In this document: positions 1 through 11,628 of the stretch, piece after piece
How positions within the stretch are numbered: position 1 is the stretch's first letter
How the letters are laid out: every line of letters starts with the position of its first letter
DNA from: Gautieria morchelliformis
Lineage: Eukaryota > Basidiomycota > Agaricomycetes > Gomphales > Gomphaceae
Reading direction: 5' to 3'
NCBI GenBank assembly: GCA_015179125.1
Contig: WHVA01000170.1
Span: forward strand, 1-64,000
Length of the DNA: 64,000 bases
The notes under the pieces: generated by a model
The model's database searches: none
Told to the model about the DNA's origin: nothing
What the model saw: the letters and a program-made list of their open reading frames with translations, nothing else
Translations under genes and position numbers: made by a program

Positions 1-445
1 GGACATAAATAATCATATCTAACATAAACCATCATAATCCGTACCAGATAATGTAAATCCTGACCAGGTTGTGTCGACAGAACCCTCCCTCCTTTCGGCC
101 GGAGTCGGGGAAGATATCGTCCGTCGGGTTTGATGTTCCTACCATTTCCATGTCATTTTCCTGTGCACTAGCTCTTCCATTATTCTGTTGACACGTCTCC
201 CTATTTGTGCGCAATATTACAAGAAACTCAGAGCAATTATAGTATATAGGATATCATGAGAGGCTGAAGGCGATGAAACGGCAGAATACGTATACTGGAA
301 CAAATAAATAAGGGCCGCCCGTCAATGGAAACCGAACCGGAAACAAAAACATTACAGAGACACTCGCATAATGGCACTCTGCGTTTCTTGCCTAATATCC
401 AACACGGTGCCAATAGAGACCACACTCTCGTCATCTCCATGCGCA

Positions 446-1853
446 TTAGATGCTCTCTGTGTCACTGGTGACCTTCTGCGCCAGAACATCAAGGTGTCCA
501 GAATGACTGGGCTGAACCCTCTCCGCCAGAACATCAAGATGTCCAGAAATTCCTGCCATAGAAACTTCAGCCACCGACTGGTTTTTAAAGGAATGGGGAT
601 GTGGAACCGACCCTCTTTGTGGAAAATATGAGTAGAGCAACCAGTGGAGCTAGCGTCCACACGGCGTGAGTGCACGGTCTGTCGGTCCCCCTATCCCGTT
701 GAATATAAAACACATACTTGATGCTTGCAGCATATCGACCCAGACAGGGATCCCAGGAAAAATGATTCCCAGCAGCGCAGAGGGTTTGCCGAATGCTGCG
801 GCCCATGGGACCAGCACTGACCCATATGCTCTGTGCAATGTGATGATGTGATGAGTTCAACGGCGGCGCGTACATATATCCACGTGAAGAAATGGGATGA
901 AGATAGGAAAAATGACAGGAGTGAACGTACACAGCAACCATAACGCGATACACGCAAAAGATGACAACGCGCAAGACGACAGACAGCGGAACTTCAAGTT
1001 TCTGTTCTCCAGTGCGATGGAAATACCGCCAATGGCGGTACAGAATGCGGATTACCCATACTTTGAAGACAGTCAGGACAACATCACACTAAGGACCCAC
1101 TTACCATCAAATGCCAGAGCAACCGCGATGATGGTGAGCAACACTGTGTACTGGGTGATAAGTCTGAAGAGGTTAGGGTCAACTGTCCCGGTTGCATAGT
1201 CTAGATGCAAGAGTCGAAAGTGCTCACAAAGCGTTATTCCGAAGCAACATACAATAAAAATTCGCCGGTCGGGCCAATAGTTTGCTAGAGCCAACCTGAA
1301 ACCAGAGCGGATTCAAAATCAGATGTGAGTTGGCCGTATACTAAGCAATGTGGTTTTACATAGATGAAGGTAGGTGTGGGGGCAAGAGCCAGCAGCGAGA
1401 ATGCCAATAGAGACACGTAAGGCGCTGCCAGAAGCTAAGTGGTTAAGAAAGGTCTCATAAATACCAATGGCAGGTGATTGCGAAGGAAAAGCACCGCAGC
1501 TTTTGTCCATCGAATCTGTCTCGGTTTCGGAGGTCCTTGGGTGGCGGCTCTGAAACCAAGCCAGAGCTACATATGTCTGAATTGTGTAATTACATTGACA
1601 ATAGAAGACCACGGCTACCTGAATAATCAGTGCACACATGGCGGTGTCTGTCATCCCCTGGGCTCCGGAAATAAGTGATGCTTGAGTCAGGCACCTCTGG
1701 TCCGACCGGATGAATGGAAGAGATGTGCCATTTTGGACTGCCGGGCCCAAGCGGTATAGTTTGGCGCAGCCCGTGTGAAGTGCTGTGGCCTCGATATGAG
1801 GGTCGACTCACCCGATAGAGGAAACGATACTCGAGAATATCCAGGCCAAACAA
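446..1853 (-). CDS. Possible multi-exon membrane protein (doubtful)
   Basis: Several hydrophobic exon-like blocks on the minus strand have plausible splice sites. The block near 1294-1110 begins after a pyrimidine-rich CAG and ends at a good GTAAGT; it encodes hydrophobic stretches such as RIFIVCCFGITLC and QYTVLLTIIAVALAF. Blocks near 1700-1480 (ALIIQVAVVFYC) and 838-719 (ALLGIIFPGIPVWVDML, followed by GTATGT) are also membrane-like. A last exon around 446-650 would end in a soluble tail containing an imperfect duplication (GHLDVLA twice). The pattern would suit a fungal seven-helix-type protein, but I could not assign a family, place the start, or join all exons in frame. It may be a pseudogene. 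Confidence 0.3.
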
Positions 1854-2163
1854 AAGTTAAGGAATGTTAAATCCCGTTTCGCCTTTGTAAAAAAGATAGA
1901 GAGGAGGAGGAGGATGGGAAGTCCAATGTGACCGCCAATTATCTGTAAAGTGAGGAATATGTGTTGTTATTGCCTAAGGTCTGCCGGAGAACCAGAATAA
2001 ATAGACAGAAATAACAAGCAGTCAATGAATATCACAAACGTTTATCTTTGAGATTCAGACTGTCTAGGGCAGCCGAAGCGTTCGGTGTGAGCTGGAGTTG
2101 CACGTTGTCAACATTGTGACCATCAAAACGGCACAAAGCTATTTGGTCTAGTGCAACCACCCG

Positions 2164-2578
2164 TCAGATGCTTCTACCAGGTTGCAGGAGTCGACACAGG
2201 TTGTTACAATTCATATAATATTGAGCCTGTGCCATAACTTCTGGCGTTTGGTCTGGGACGCACAGCGTTACCATCGCAACAGCTTGGATACCCATGCTTG
2301 AGCAGCAGCCACGATCGAAACATGCTTCATTGTTGACGTCGACATACTCTTCCCCAGTTGGACACTTCGCGAGTGAATCGTAAGCTCAGTGGAAAGCTCA
2401 TCATGTAGCGCGACAACTCACGTTCAACACCGTCGCGCCATTAGGGAGCGGGGCGGACAATTGAATTGTTCCGTTGACTGTGGATGAACATGAAGATCGT
2501 GTACGATCTGCAGATACTGCACTTACGAGAACATGTTGCAGCAGGGATAAGGAGCAGGACAGCAGTGACACTGAGCAT
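2164..2578 (-). CDS. Small secreted cysteine-rich protein
   Basis: Three short exons (2578-2527, 2477-2422, 2364-2164) join in frame across two introns, GTAAGT..CACAG and GTGAGT..GAAG, of 49 and 57 nt, to give 102 residues. Residues 1-17 (MLSVTAVLLLIPAATCS) look like a signal peptide. After a short region with an N-G-T glycosylation site, the mature part has seven cysteines, including an adjacent pair in RGCCSSMG, and ends LCRLLQPGRSI. I do not recognise the family. Size, secretion signal and paired cysteines fit the broad class of fungal small secreted proteins (candidate effectors); that role is inference only. All three exon lengths agree with the splice phases, which is the main support for the model. 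Confidence 0.65.
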
Positions 2579-3926
2579 TGGTGAGCACAGAGGAGGAATT
2601 CAACGCTGGGGTCTAATTACATAACGGACTGCGATTCTGGCTCGAGTGCTTCTCGATGATATACGTAATATGGCTGGTGGAAAAAAAAAAAGATATGTTT
2701 ATGCGAGGGTATTGAGAGATAGTGGGGTGTGGCTCACCGAGGTCGTGGATTTGTGCCTAGTAAATAACTCTGAGCTCGATTTAGGCTTACGCAGTACTTC
2801 TGTTCTTATAGCACCCCGCCCTCCCAAGCCCAAGGCGCCAATCGCGTGAAGTTCGTGTCGACATCACCGACAAGACGGCCGCATATTTCTTTGCGAAGAA
2901 ATAAGCCAAGCAGCAGCTCCATATTTTTCTGTGTATATTGGTAGTATCAGTTGACTCGACGCCTACGTACACCAGAGAGCTCAGAGCCGTGATCGCTGAC
3001 CAGTACCCGGGCACTCGGCGCACCTTGAAAACCGTCGGACCCACGCACGCCGTCATCCTCACCGCATCCATTTGCCAGGGACGAGCAGATCCGCATCTCC
3101 TCTGCCGGTGAATATATCGGTGACGCCTGCCTATCACCCTTCGGAATTATCCCATCATCAAAATTCTCGTGGGAACTCGCTTCGGCCCGGATCCCGCCGT
3201 TCTCCGACGTTTCGCCTAAAATCTGTCTCTGGCATAAAGAAGATTATCAAGGAACCATGGCCTTCAATACAGGACACCCCAAGCATGTTTTATGGCATGG
3301 TGCCAGATGTCCAATCACAACGAACACACCGGCCGCCAAATCATCCAATGACGAAGGCCCGCTAATACAAAGTCAATGGATGACTGCGAGAGTTCCGAGT
3401 TGGCTCGCGCCATGGCACTGAGTCGCATCCTAATTATGTTGCTCAATATTAGGAGGCGGGAGAGGTTGAGCAGTTCGATGTGAAGGCTCAAGTGTCACGC
3501 CTCACTTCCCCTATTGAAATACCTGTCTAGTGTGTATATGTGGACGTCATGCACATCACTAAAGACGCACCAGTGCAGTCGTCATTAGGTTTTTTTTAGT
3601 CTTCCTTCACCGCTTCGATCTTTTACCATCGGCCAAACAGATAGGATTATATTATATATACTCTGAATCATGGTTTGATGACATGCTGATGTCAATGCGT
3701 CGCCAGAGAACAGTGGTTCCGACAGCCCGCAGAGTTAGTGCGTACAGTCAGTAGAAAAACCAAGTGTAGAAAGACAAGATGACATTGGGTTACATTCTGG
3801 TTCTACAGGGACAAAACGAACTGATGATCATAACAAGGAGAATACACAAACATGGCAATGAGAAACATTTGTGGACAGGCGACGATCAAGCAACGAAAGG
3901 AAACACATTTTGTACTCACATACACC
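2579..3926. other. Intergenic stretch, no convincing gene
   Basis: Holds an A10 run at 2680 and one exon-like open stretch on the plus strand around 2960-3108 (TRELRAVIADQYPGTRRTL, followed by GTGAAT). I found no matching flanking exons. The 3370-3870 part is AT-richer and shows nothing codable. Confidence 0.4.
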
Positions 3927-6748
3927 TTACACATCTCTGAACACAATCCTCTTCGAGTCTCCGGCTTGTCCGGTGGTCTCTACGACGCTCACCCGAACGT
4001 CTGAGCAGGCCCACTGCCGCACCGCCATTAACTTGTCAATTATCTCGTCCATACTGGGCGAGTGTGCACCATCATCCATATCTACCTCGTCGCGTGATGA
4101 CGTTGCAAGAGATGATTTGGTGATATGAGACAAACCTGTCGACTCGGGGCTAAAGTCTAGCCCAAGACCCCCAAATCGCCGCCTATTCCGTGCACGTCCA
4201 GGCCTCCGAGCGAGCGTCGGCAGCTGTGGCATCGTGCTAGACCTCCTCAACCGCCTGTCATTGGCAACGCCTTCTAGTTTTCCTTCAATCTTTTGGCTCT
4301 CTGAGCTCTGCTCCTCTGCAGCTGCAGCTGGATCTCCTCGCCCTTTGTTATTCTCCAGCACAAGCCACCGTAGTCCACTGATTTCGCGTTCCAGCTTTGC
4401 AACCGTATCCTCCAACCGTCCGACGCGTTCCACATAGGCGTGTTTCTCAGCCATATGCCGTCGAGCCAAGTCGAGAACATGACCGGAAAGCTCGTCAAAC
4501 CGGACGCGCTGCGCACACAGCGCCTCCGTCACTTCCTCGAGTGTCAGAGATGGTACAGCGGGCATCCCTACGCCAGCGGGAGGACAGGTAGATACGCCAT
4601 CGGTACGCTTTGCCTCATTGGCGACGAAAGACAATGCAGACGATGAGTTCGGGGGTGTTGGTAAGGGAAAGCTGGGAGGGTCCGATGACTTGCCTTCAGA
4701 ACGCTGAGTCTTTATTGGGACTACTGGGCCCACAGAGACGGGTGCTGGACCATCACGATCATTCTGCACCCCAGCTCCGACACGCACGGGAATCGCAGTA
4801 ATGGCTCGACCGCGCTCGCCTCGGCCGTTCGCACTGTTGTAAGCTCCAGAAAGATCGCGACTCGAAGAGGATGTTTGAAGTTGCTTTCGTTCCACAAGCG
4901 TAGTGAAGCTTCGCATTGCGTGAAGCATATTTCTGGGAGGATCCTGCACGAGCGGTTGGGTAGGTTCTGGCTGATTCTGAGGATGTGCGCTAGACAGGGG
5001 AGGGTGCGGGGTCTCTGACACGGCACGTACGCGTGTGGGCAGATAGGTCCCGTCCGAGAACACGTCTTGGTTAGACCTGACACCCAATTCCCCCTCCAGC
5101 CCATTTGCTACATGGGCCTGATGGTTGGTGTCGTGTCCCCCATTAGTTGCCACTCCGCTCTTGTGGGAGAGTTCACGTCCGATATCTTCCGGGACGCCAT
5201 CGACCTTTTGCTTCGTTGTCCTTGCGTGGGGGGTGGGACTGGCCTTATCATTACCCACGCTTATACTGGCATTCCTGTCCCTTGCGCTCCTTCCAGAGCC
5301 AGGTGCCGCCCCGCGAGACTCGGTACTTCCGGGTAATGTACGATCATAGTCCTGCTCACCACGAAACCTCCCATCCTGGATTTTCTTGGGAGTCGACGGC
5401 AGCTCTCCAGATCTTCGTGCAGAAATTGTAGAAAATAATGACGACTGAGATGACGAACAGGACACGGCAAGGCCTTCCTCGTTCGATGGCGGGCATGGAA
5501 ATGCCAGACCCCTGTAACCTGTCTCCATCTCAGAACCCACAGGGCTTGTGCTGTGGTGGTTCGACAACTGGTGCTGGGGTATGTGGGTTTCGCCTGCTTT
5601 AGTGGGCGAGGATGAAATTTTCGGCCTGGGTGAGCTGCGCTGAGGACGATGCGATGCATCAGGAACAACAGGTTGCGGCAGGGCATCACGATGACTCCTC
5701 TGAACAAGATGAGGGTCCATATCCGCGGTATGCCTTGGCTTCGTACTGCCAGAGGACGATGGCGTGAAGCCTGCAAGATTGTAGCTGGGGGCACTGCGAG
5801 GCAGCGGGGCATGACCGGAAGAGTTAACTGATGCGGAAAACATGGCTGGATCTGTTCTAATCTCATGTATAGGTGCCAGCGTAGGTACGAGGCTCAGGCT
5901 ACTGTCAATGTTTGAAAGGTAGCTTGTGACCGGTGCAGAAGCAGAAGGATGTACGAGCACTGTTTGCGAAGGAGCAGATGAAGGGGATCTGTCCATGGGA
6001 GCCTGAGAGTGCATTCTGTGCTCAGGGCCGAGGCGTTGTCCATTCCAGAGAGTTTTCGTCCCCCCAGATGCAGCTCCGACGCTTTCGAGGAAATTGGCGG
6101 GAATACCATGACGTCGTGATCGTGCGCGGTAGTTGTGAGTCTCATGGGGGGTTACGGAAGATTGTGACCGACCATGCATAAGACTCTCTCCTCCAGAAGG
6201 TGCGGGTTCCACAGTGACGACGCCGCATTTTATCCCTGGGGCGGAGATATCGCGGTGTTTGGGCGGAGAAGAGACTGGAGCGGCTTCTGGGGGCGTGGAA
6301 GAGGGGATAACAATAGGAGAGAATTCCGTTGGACTCATATGTACTTCGAAGCGCGACTGGGAGACAGACCCGTGGTGGGAGGGGCGCGAAAATGACGAGG
6401 TGGAGTTGTCATGGTTGTGAAGACCCAGAGCACGTTCGGAGCCGACACTCGAAGATCCACCATGATGCACGCGACTCGGAGGCCCGTTCAACACCATTGT
6501 AGAAGCACTGCAACATTGTCTCAAGAACACACCCCGGTGAAAGGCGGCAACGTCACTTACCCACCACCTCGGACAGTTCTTGGCGCTGATATGGACGGGT
6601 TCGGGCGAGTCGGTGGTGGAGTAAAGCTTTTGCTCACAGTTTTCTCGGGTTCCGTCGCGGGGGTTTCAGAGTTGGAAATGCCCAGGTTCTTACTGCTCTT
6701 CTTTCTACCAAAAAACCTGCTCTTGGACTTGCTCAGGATTTTCTCCAT
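3927..6748 (-). CDS. Ser/Pro-rich coiled-coil protein, unknown function
   Basis: Exon 1 (6748-6561, start MEKILSKSKSRFFGRKK) joins exon 2 (6507-3927) across a 53-nt intron (GTAAGT..TTGCAG) with matching phase, giving about 922 residues. The N-terminus is strongly basic. Residues roughly 70-700 are low-complexity, rich in Ser, Pro, His and Gly. A heptad-like coiled coil (LTLEEVTEALCAQ to LRWLVLENN) spans about 717-783. It is followed by a basic RRPGRARNRRRFGG patch and a short acidic C-terminal domain (MDEIIDKLMAVRQWACSDV). The upstream GTG in the same frame is not a credible eukaryotic start. I do not recognise a named family; it resembles conserved basidiomycete hypothetical proteins with a scaffold-like layout. 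The long uninterrupted exon and compositional bias in the third frame make it a real gene. Confidence 0.8.
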
Positions 6749-7238
6749 CCGTGCCACAGGAATTGAAATTTGTTAGAAATTACGGGGTGGTATGACTGAA
6801 GGAGCTTGAGGAAGATATTGCGGCAAAATAATGGCAGGCAACCCCGGGCAAAAACACTGATGCCGACAACCTTGGTTTTCAGACACGCGTAGAATAAGGT
6901 CTCGTTATGTAAACGGCACATACCATACACGAAAGTGGGAGGCCTGAAGTAGGGAGGGGGCCTGTGGCTCGGAGTCGCGTTGGTGGTGACACGATCGAGT
7001 TGAGCAGAGGTCCTTGTGGGTCCCATTATGGTGACCGCTCAGATAGGTATTTCTGTTGCTCAATATAATGCTCTCGGAGGGAAATACCCAATTTACAGAC
7101 AACTTGATATCCTGGCTCCAGCCAAGCCGCAATTCACATTCAGCTTACACAGGTAACGTTGGCAAACGCTGACAGCTTGACCCGTTTGATGGCAATTTTT
7201 CGAGATATTCTGTTCAATATCGGATTCCAGCGACGGCC
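6749..7238. promoter_or_regulatory. Divergent intergenic region
   Basis: About 490 bp between the minus-strand coiled-coil gene and the plus-strand gene starting near 7239. It probably holds both 5' leaders and a shared upstream region. I saw no clear TATA box or operator. Confidence 0.35.
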
Positions 7239-8514
7239 GTGGCGAGGAGCAGCATCGGTGTCCCTTCGAGTGCGGGCCGCCCCGCGAGTGCAGCGTGCCG
7301 AGCGAGGGCGAAGGAGGCGCAGGCACGCCACTCGCGTCGCCGCCGCCGCCATCCGCCACACCTCCCGAATCAGAGTTCGGAACAAGCCGCAGACCAGCGC
7401 CCCCCGTCCGTGCTCGTGTTATCAAGCCCGTCAGAGGCGGGCAGTCCGACCAACATAAACTTGGACGCAAGCCTCGCCGTGTCCGTGGCCCCATCCCCAC
7501 CCGTGCCCACCCTCGATACCTCTGCCGTCACTACCGCTACCTTCATCCCGCCGAAACCCAAGCCTTCGTCTGCGCAGCCATGGACGGCCCGCCCCTACAA
7601 GATCAACCCGCCCTATCGGACGCCCAGTGCGCGTGTACGCGGATGGTGCGTCAGTCTCGCCCCATCTCTGCCATACCGTTTACTAACCTCACATTGTCTC
7701 TCCCCTTGCTTTATTTTCTCACGCTTCTCTTTCTTTCCCTTCCTGTCCTTCTCTCGTATCGTGTAACCCGTTCTTCCTCTCCTCCCTCCCCCTCCGCCCT
7801 CTCCCCTTCCTCCCTCACTTCATCCATTCTCCCCTTTCCTCTTTTCTCCTATATTCCATATTCCCCCACGCATCTCTTCCTTTGACTCGCATCTACTACT
7901 TCCACTTCCCCTCTCTCCCCAGGCAACTTCATTCCCACCCGCCGCGCCCCCCACATCTCGACCTGTGACCTCCTGGAGCGCATCGTGACATATTACAGGC
8001 GCGGCGGGTTCGATGCCAGGTTGGTCAAGATTGGGCATGTGGAGCTTACGACGCAGGGTAAGTATGGGAGGCAGTGCGGGAGTGAGGCAGTGCGGGCGTG
8101 GGGCAGAGCATGAACGTGGGGACGCGGAAGGAGGACCATGGGGTGCAGAATCGGATGGCAGCGCATGAGGGCGCCGAGGCCTATCTCACTCCCTCCCAGC
8201 CCCTAGATGTTAGACGTTGCATGCATCTTCCTTCATGGATCGTTCTTCACGCTTCACGCTTCATGCTTCATGCACCAGGTAGTGCATCAGCATCGGGCGG
8301 AACGGGTTCGTGGGTTCTTTATGAGCTTGTTTCGGGGGGGGGGGGGGTTCGTAGGGGTTTTGGTGGCTTTGGGATTGTGGTCTGGGGCCTGTTTGGGTAG
8401 GGGACGGGACAGGGTGTGCATGGGTTCGACGCGGGTGCTAACTGACGCCCTATTCACCCTCTTGCAGGGGTGAAGAGGGTTGAACGTAAAACGTCTCCTA
8501 GAGTAACCGTATAA
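7239..8514 (+). CDS. Short spliced protein of unknown function
   Basis: Two downstream exons are well supported. Exon 7923-8057 (CTCCCCAG | NFIPTRRAPHISTCDLLERI.. | GTAAGT) joins exon 8468-8514 (after CTTGCAG, VKRVERKTSPRVTV then TAA) in phase. The upstream exon is less certain. The frame starting at 7239 has the most protein-like composition (Pro/Ser-rich, ending RPYKINPPYRTPSARVR). The obvious GTGCGT donor at 7646, however, would join that frame to the next exon out of phase; a weaker donor at 7633 would keep it. The C-terminal 55-60 residues (LLERIVTYYRRGGFDARLVKIGHVEL) are the most constrained-looking part. No family recognised. The 8058-8467 intron contains a G11 run at 8335. Confidence 0.45.
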
Positions 8515-8878
8515 CAAATCCGTAAAATAAATGAGTTTCTTGGGTCGGCACATCTCAACCATTCCATAACCCTAGCCATTCTATCCATAGGGGGATAGGA
8601 CCATAAGCCAGCACCACCGTTTGGTCGTTCTTTAGAGGCTGCCAGTGCCTGCCCGTGCGGGTAATCCTCAATCTTGCGAAGCTCAGAATTTAGAGTTCAA
8701 ATTCCAACGTTTGTTATCTCTTCTCTTCATTTATTGTGAGTCACTTACATATATTCTCACTACCTAGACATGAACCCAGTTTGGCTGCGCGCGCTGTGCC
8801 CGAATCATCTTATTCCCACGTTCTCACCGCAGTTGTCAGTGCCTCGCACTGCCTCCTTCTTTCTTATAGACCACTGAC
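8515..8878. other. Intergenic, upstream of the patatin gene
   Basis: 364 bp with no open frame of note. A GTTCAAATT-like box near 8696 recalls a tRNA T-loop, but I could not pair an acceptor stem. Confidence 0.4.
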
Positions 8879-10204
8879 ATGATCTCTAACGCCTCCAAGG
8901 ACCATAGCGAGCAGATCGCCAAAGCTTCACCTTCATCCGGGCATGACGAAACGCCGCCAATCATAATGCCATCTTTGGTGCCCTCAACGGTAAGCAAAGT
9001 TTATTCCGGGACGCTAAATAGTCAAGGGGACTGACTATCTGATGAATCTTCATGAATAGGTCAAACCACTGTCTACGTCTGGTCTTGTCGCAGGGAGAAC
9101 GGACATCGAATCTACCCCCACGACGCAAGCCGATAAGCACCAGCGTGCAGGGCTTAATTTGCTTTCACTCGGTAATGTTTTCATGCTTGTTATGGGACAC
9201 CTTCTGACTCCCTCGGCAGATGGCGGCGGCATCCGTGGCTTGTCCGAGCTCATCATCCTACAAGATATCATGCAAAGAATCCAGCGCCAAGAAGGGAGAC
9301 CCACGACCCCCCTTCCTTGCGAATATTTCGACTTAATCTGCGGTACGAGTACAGGGGGGTAAGTCACTTCCTCTCGATCACCGTCGCTCTCTAATACGTT
9401 CCATGCAGGCTCATAGCGCTCATGCTGGGTCGCCTCCGCCTGCCCGTAGATAAAGCGATCGAAGCCTATGGCAGATTCGCCTCACAAGTGTTCTCGGATA
9501 AAAAACGATTTTGGAAGGACGGGATGTTCAAGGCTAGCAATTTGGAGGGGGCTATCCAGGCAATCGTCCAGGAATCGACTGGTGACCCTGGCGCACGCAT
9601 GTTCGATCCAGGATCAAGCAGCGAAGTGTGCAAAACGTATGCTCAGGTTGCTTCTTGATACATAGCTGACCCTAGCCCAGTTTCGTCTGCGCGATGCCCG
9701 CAAATAACATGAGTACGCCCCGCCTCTTTCGTACGTACAGCGTAGACAAACACGAATCATTCGACTGCGCTATATGGGAGGCCGCTCGTGCCACGTCTGC
9801 CGCTCCTACCTTTTTCAAACGGATTTTCATCGGCATTCCACCTATGCGCGAACCCTTCGTCGATGCCGGCCTGGGTTGCAACAATCCTATCAAGCAAATC
9901 CTCAATGAAGCCGAACACATATTTCCGCACCGACATATTGCTTGCGTCGTCAGTATCGGCACTGGACATGTCACCACTACCGGCCTGCCGGCACCTAGTC
10001 TGTTTAACAATATCATACCTTTAAGTGTAGCTGAGGTATTGAAGAAGATCAGCATGGAATGTGAGGCAACAGCGGAGGAAATGGAGCGGCGCTTCAGATC
10101 TGCTCCAAATGTTTACTTCCAGTTCAATGTGGAGCAAGGATTGCAGAGTGTAATGTTGGTACAGTGGGAAAGGTTACCTGAGGTGACGACACACACATTG
10201 CAAC
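8879..10204 (+). pseudogene. Patatin-like phospholipase domain of a fungal NLR (interrupted)
   Basis: Five exons (8879-8989, 9060-9171, 9220-9358, 9409-9636, 9681-10204) splice in phase. They encode a patatin-like (PNPLA) acyl-hydrolase domain: oxyanion-hole motif LDGGGIRGLSEL, nucleophile elbow GTSTGG split by an intron, and a downstream VDAGLGCNNP block holding the catalytic Asp (Asp-Ala-Gly rather than the usual Asp-Gly-Gly/Ala). In this family the Ser-Asp dyad hydrolyses lipid acyl esters. The frame stops being patatin at 10204, where a gag-only retroelement begins; the patatin frame resumes at 11556 and runs on into an NB-ARC domain after a second insertion. The N-terminus (MISNASKDHSEQIAK) has no signal peptide, so a cytosolic protein is likely. 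Before the insertions this was the N-terminal effector domain of a patatin/NB-ARC/TPR protein. Confidence 0.85.
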
Positions 10205-10367
10205 TGTTGCGATTTCGGGGAGAGAGGACGCAAGCGAGGGGGACAGCACCGACTTGGTGTTGTGGCAGGTTACAAACGGATAGGGCAAATACATGTAAAC
10301 TACTGCATTTGTAAGCTACGCATTGCGCGGTCACTCGATGCCGCTCGCAAATCCGGGAATATCAACA
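10205..10367 (-). repeat. 3' LTR of the gag-only element
   Basis: 163 bp, TGTTGCGATTTCGG..AATATCAACA on the plus strand. It differs from the other copy at only a couple of positions that I can see (for example GCGATTT versus GCAATTT, and GCCGCTCGC versus GCCACTCGC), so the insertion is fairly young. Confidence 0.9.
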
Positions 10368-10409
10368 CACCTCCTCGAGCGGGAGAGAGTCCGAGGCACC
10401 TCCTGAAGC

Positions 10410-11171
10410 CTAGAACGCAAAGCCCTCGTCATCCTCTACTCCAGCATCTGCTACATTGGCCATGCCACGCCTCGCAGAAGGACAGTCGGACTGGTAGTGG
10501 CCCTTACCGTCGCAGTTGTAGCAGGTAATGTCCTCTACCGGCCTCTTCTTCTTGGCAACAGCAGCGAGTGCGCCCTCCATTCGCTCGGTCTCCGACTTGG
10601 CTGCTTGGACCTGGCGCACCTCCTCGTTCAATAGGCGAGTGATAACGATGTCGAGGGTGAGATCGTCGGCCGGAATGCTGTCGAGTGCGACGATGAAGGT
10701 GGAGTACAATTCTGGGAGCCCTTCGGTGAGTGCAAGAATGACATCCTCATCTATGATGCTAACTCCAGCAGCTTCAAGCTGGAAGGCAGCGTTCTTGATG
10801 TCAGAGATACATGAGACCATTGGCTGGTTGTCGCGCTTGCGCATGTAAAGGAAATGGCGGCGGAGTGAAAGGCGTGTGGCAAATCCACGAGCCCGGTGGA
10901 CCTTCTCCAGGCTCTCCCAAATCTCCTTTGGGTCATTGTAACGCGTGTGCGGAAGCTGGGATTTGTCGATGTTGAGGATGATCTTCGTGCGGGCAAGCTG
11001 TTGCTTTTTTGTAAATGCACGGACGGCTTTTGAGTTCAGGGAGCCAGTGGGTTGTGTCTCAGTGCCATCAACAACGTCCCACAGATCCTTCTCGACCAGT
11101 AGGGCAGCCATTACGTAGCGCCAGTCGTTGTAGTTCGTCTCGTTGAGTTTTTCAAAGTGCGGGTCGGGCAT
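10410..11171 (-). CDS. gag: Copia-type Gag with CCHC zinc knuckle
   Basis: Intact 253-residue frame from ATG at 11171 (MPDPHFEKLNETNYNDWRYV). It shows the Copia Gag (UBN2/DUF4219) signature: the N-terminal FEKLNETNYNDW block, then DPKEIWESLEKVH, and a zinc knuckle CYNCDGKGHYQSDC (C-X2-C-X4-H-X4-C) near the C-terminus for RNA packaging. Gag would form the particle for this element's RNA. An intact Gag with no polymerase suggests it is kept for trans-mobilisation. The 5' leader (11175-11360) is made of degenerate tandem units around CTTTCGGTAGGTG. Confidence 0.85.
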   Translation of the reverse strand: MPDPHFEKLNETNYNDWRYVMAALLVEKDLWDVVDGTETQPTGSLNSKAVRAFTKKQQLARTKIILNIDKSQLPHTRYNDPKEIWESLEKVHRARGFATRLSLRRHFLYMRKRDNQPMVSCISDIKNAAFQLEAAGVSIIDEDVILALTEGLPELYSTFIVALDSIPADDLTLDIVITRLLNEEVRQVQAAKSETERMEGALAAVAKKKRPVEDITCYNCDGKGHYQSDCPSARRGMANVADAGVEDDEGFAF

Positions 11172-11387
11172 GGTGGACAAAATGGGGTGGGTACACTTTC
11201 GGTAGGTGTGTGCAGAGCTTTTGGTAGGCTCAGATTCAGTGCGCTTTCGGTAGGCGCAGTCGACGTGCTTTCACTAGGCACGGGTACGGTCAACGGTCGG
11301 TTCGGCACACTTTCGTTACGTGTGGCGCACTTCCAGTAGGTGCGACTTTTGGCGGGCAGCGCCTAGACAGATGTTGTGATCCATTTG

Positions 11388-11550
11388 TGTTGCAATTTCG
11401 GGGAGAGAGGACGCAAGCGAGGGGGACAGCACCGACTTGGTGTTGTGGCAGGTTACAAACGGATAGGGCAAATACATGTAAACTACTGCATTTGTAAGCT
11501 ACGCATTGCGCGGTCACTCGATGCCACTCGCAAATCCGGGAATATCAACA
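11388..11550 (-). repeat. 5' LTR of the gag-only element
   Basis: Second 163-bp LTR, adjacent to target duplication GCAAC at 11551-11555. The patatin reading frame resumes immediately after the duplication. Confidence 0.9.
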
Positions 11551-11628
11551 GCAACATCTTCAGCAGGGAAAAGTAGACGAGATGATAATGGCTGTTGTCG
11601 TTGCTCTCAAGGAGCGGCGGCAAGCAAT

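Larger units (their letters stand above)
10205..11550 (-). mobile_element. Gag-only Copia-type LTR element (TR-GAG-like)
   Basis: A 1346-bp element with two 163-bp direct terminal repeats (10205-10367 and 11388-11550) beginning TGTTG and ending CAACA. It is flanked by a perfect 5-bp duplication, GCAAC, at 10200-10204 and 11551-11555. The only coding capacity is a Copia-type Gag on the minus strand; there is no protease, integrase or reverse transcriptase. A purine-rich tract (GAGGAGGTG in element orientation) abuts the 3' LTR at 10368. The layout matches terminal-repeat gag-only elements described in plants, which depend on an autonomous partner. It interrupts the patatin domain. Confidence 0.9.

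Noticed and set aside
2960-3108. Exon-like open stretch TRELRAVIADQYPGTRRTL
   Set aside because: No matching upstream or downstream exon, stops close by, no recognisable domain.
6733-7132. Open frames between the two divergent genes
   Set aside because: No start context, no splice partners, composition of non-coding DNA.
8640-8720. Possible tRNA gene near a GTTCAAATT box
   Set aside because: No A box at the right distance and no acceptor stem that pairs.
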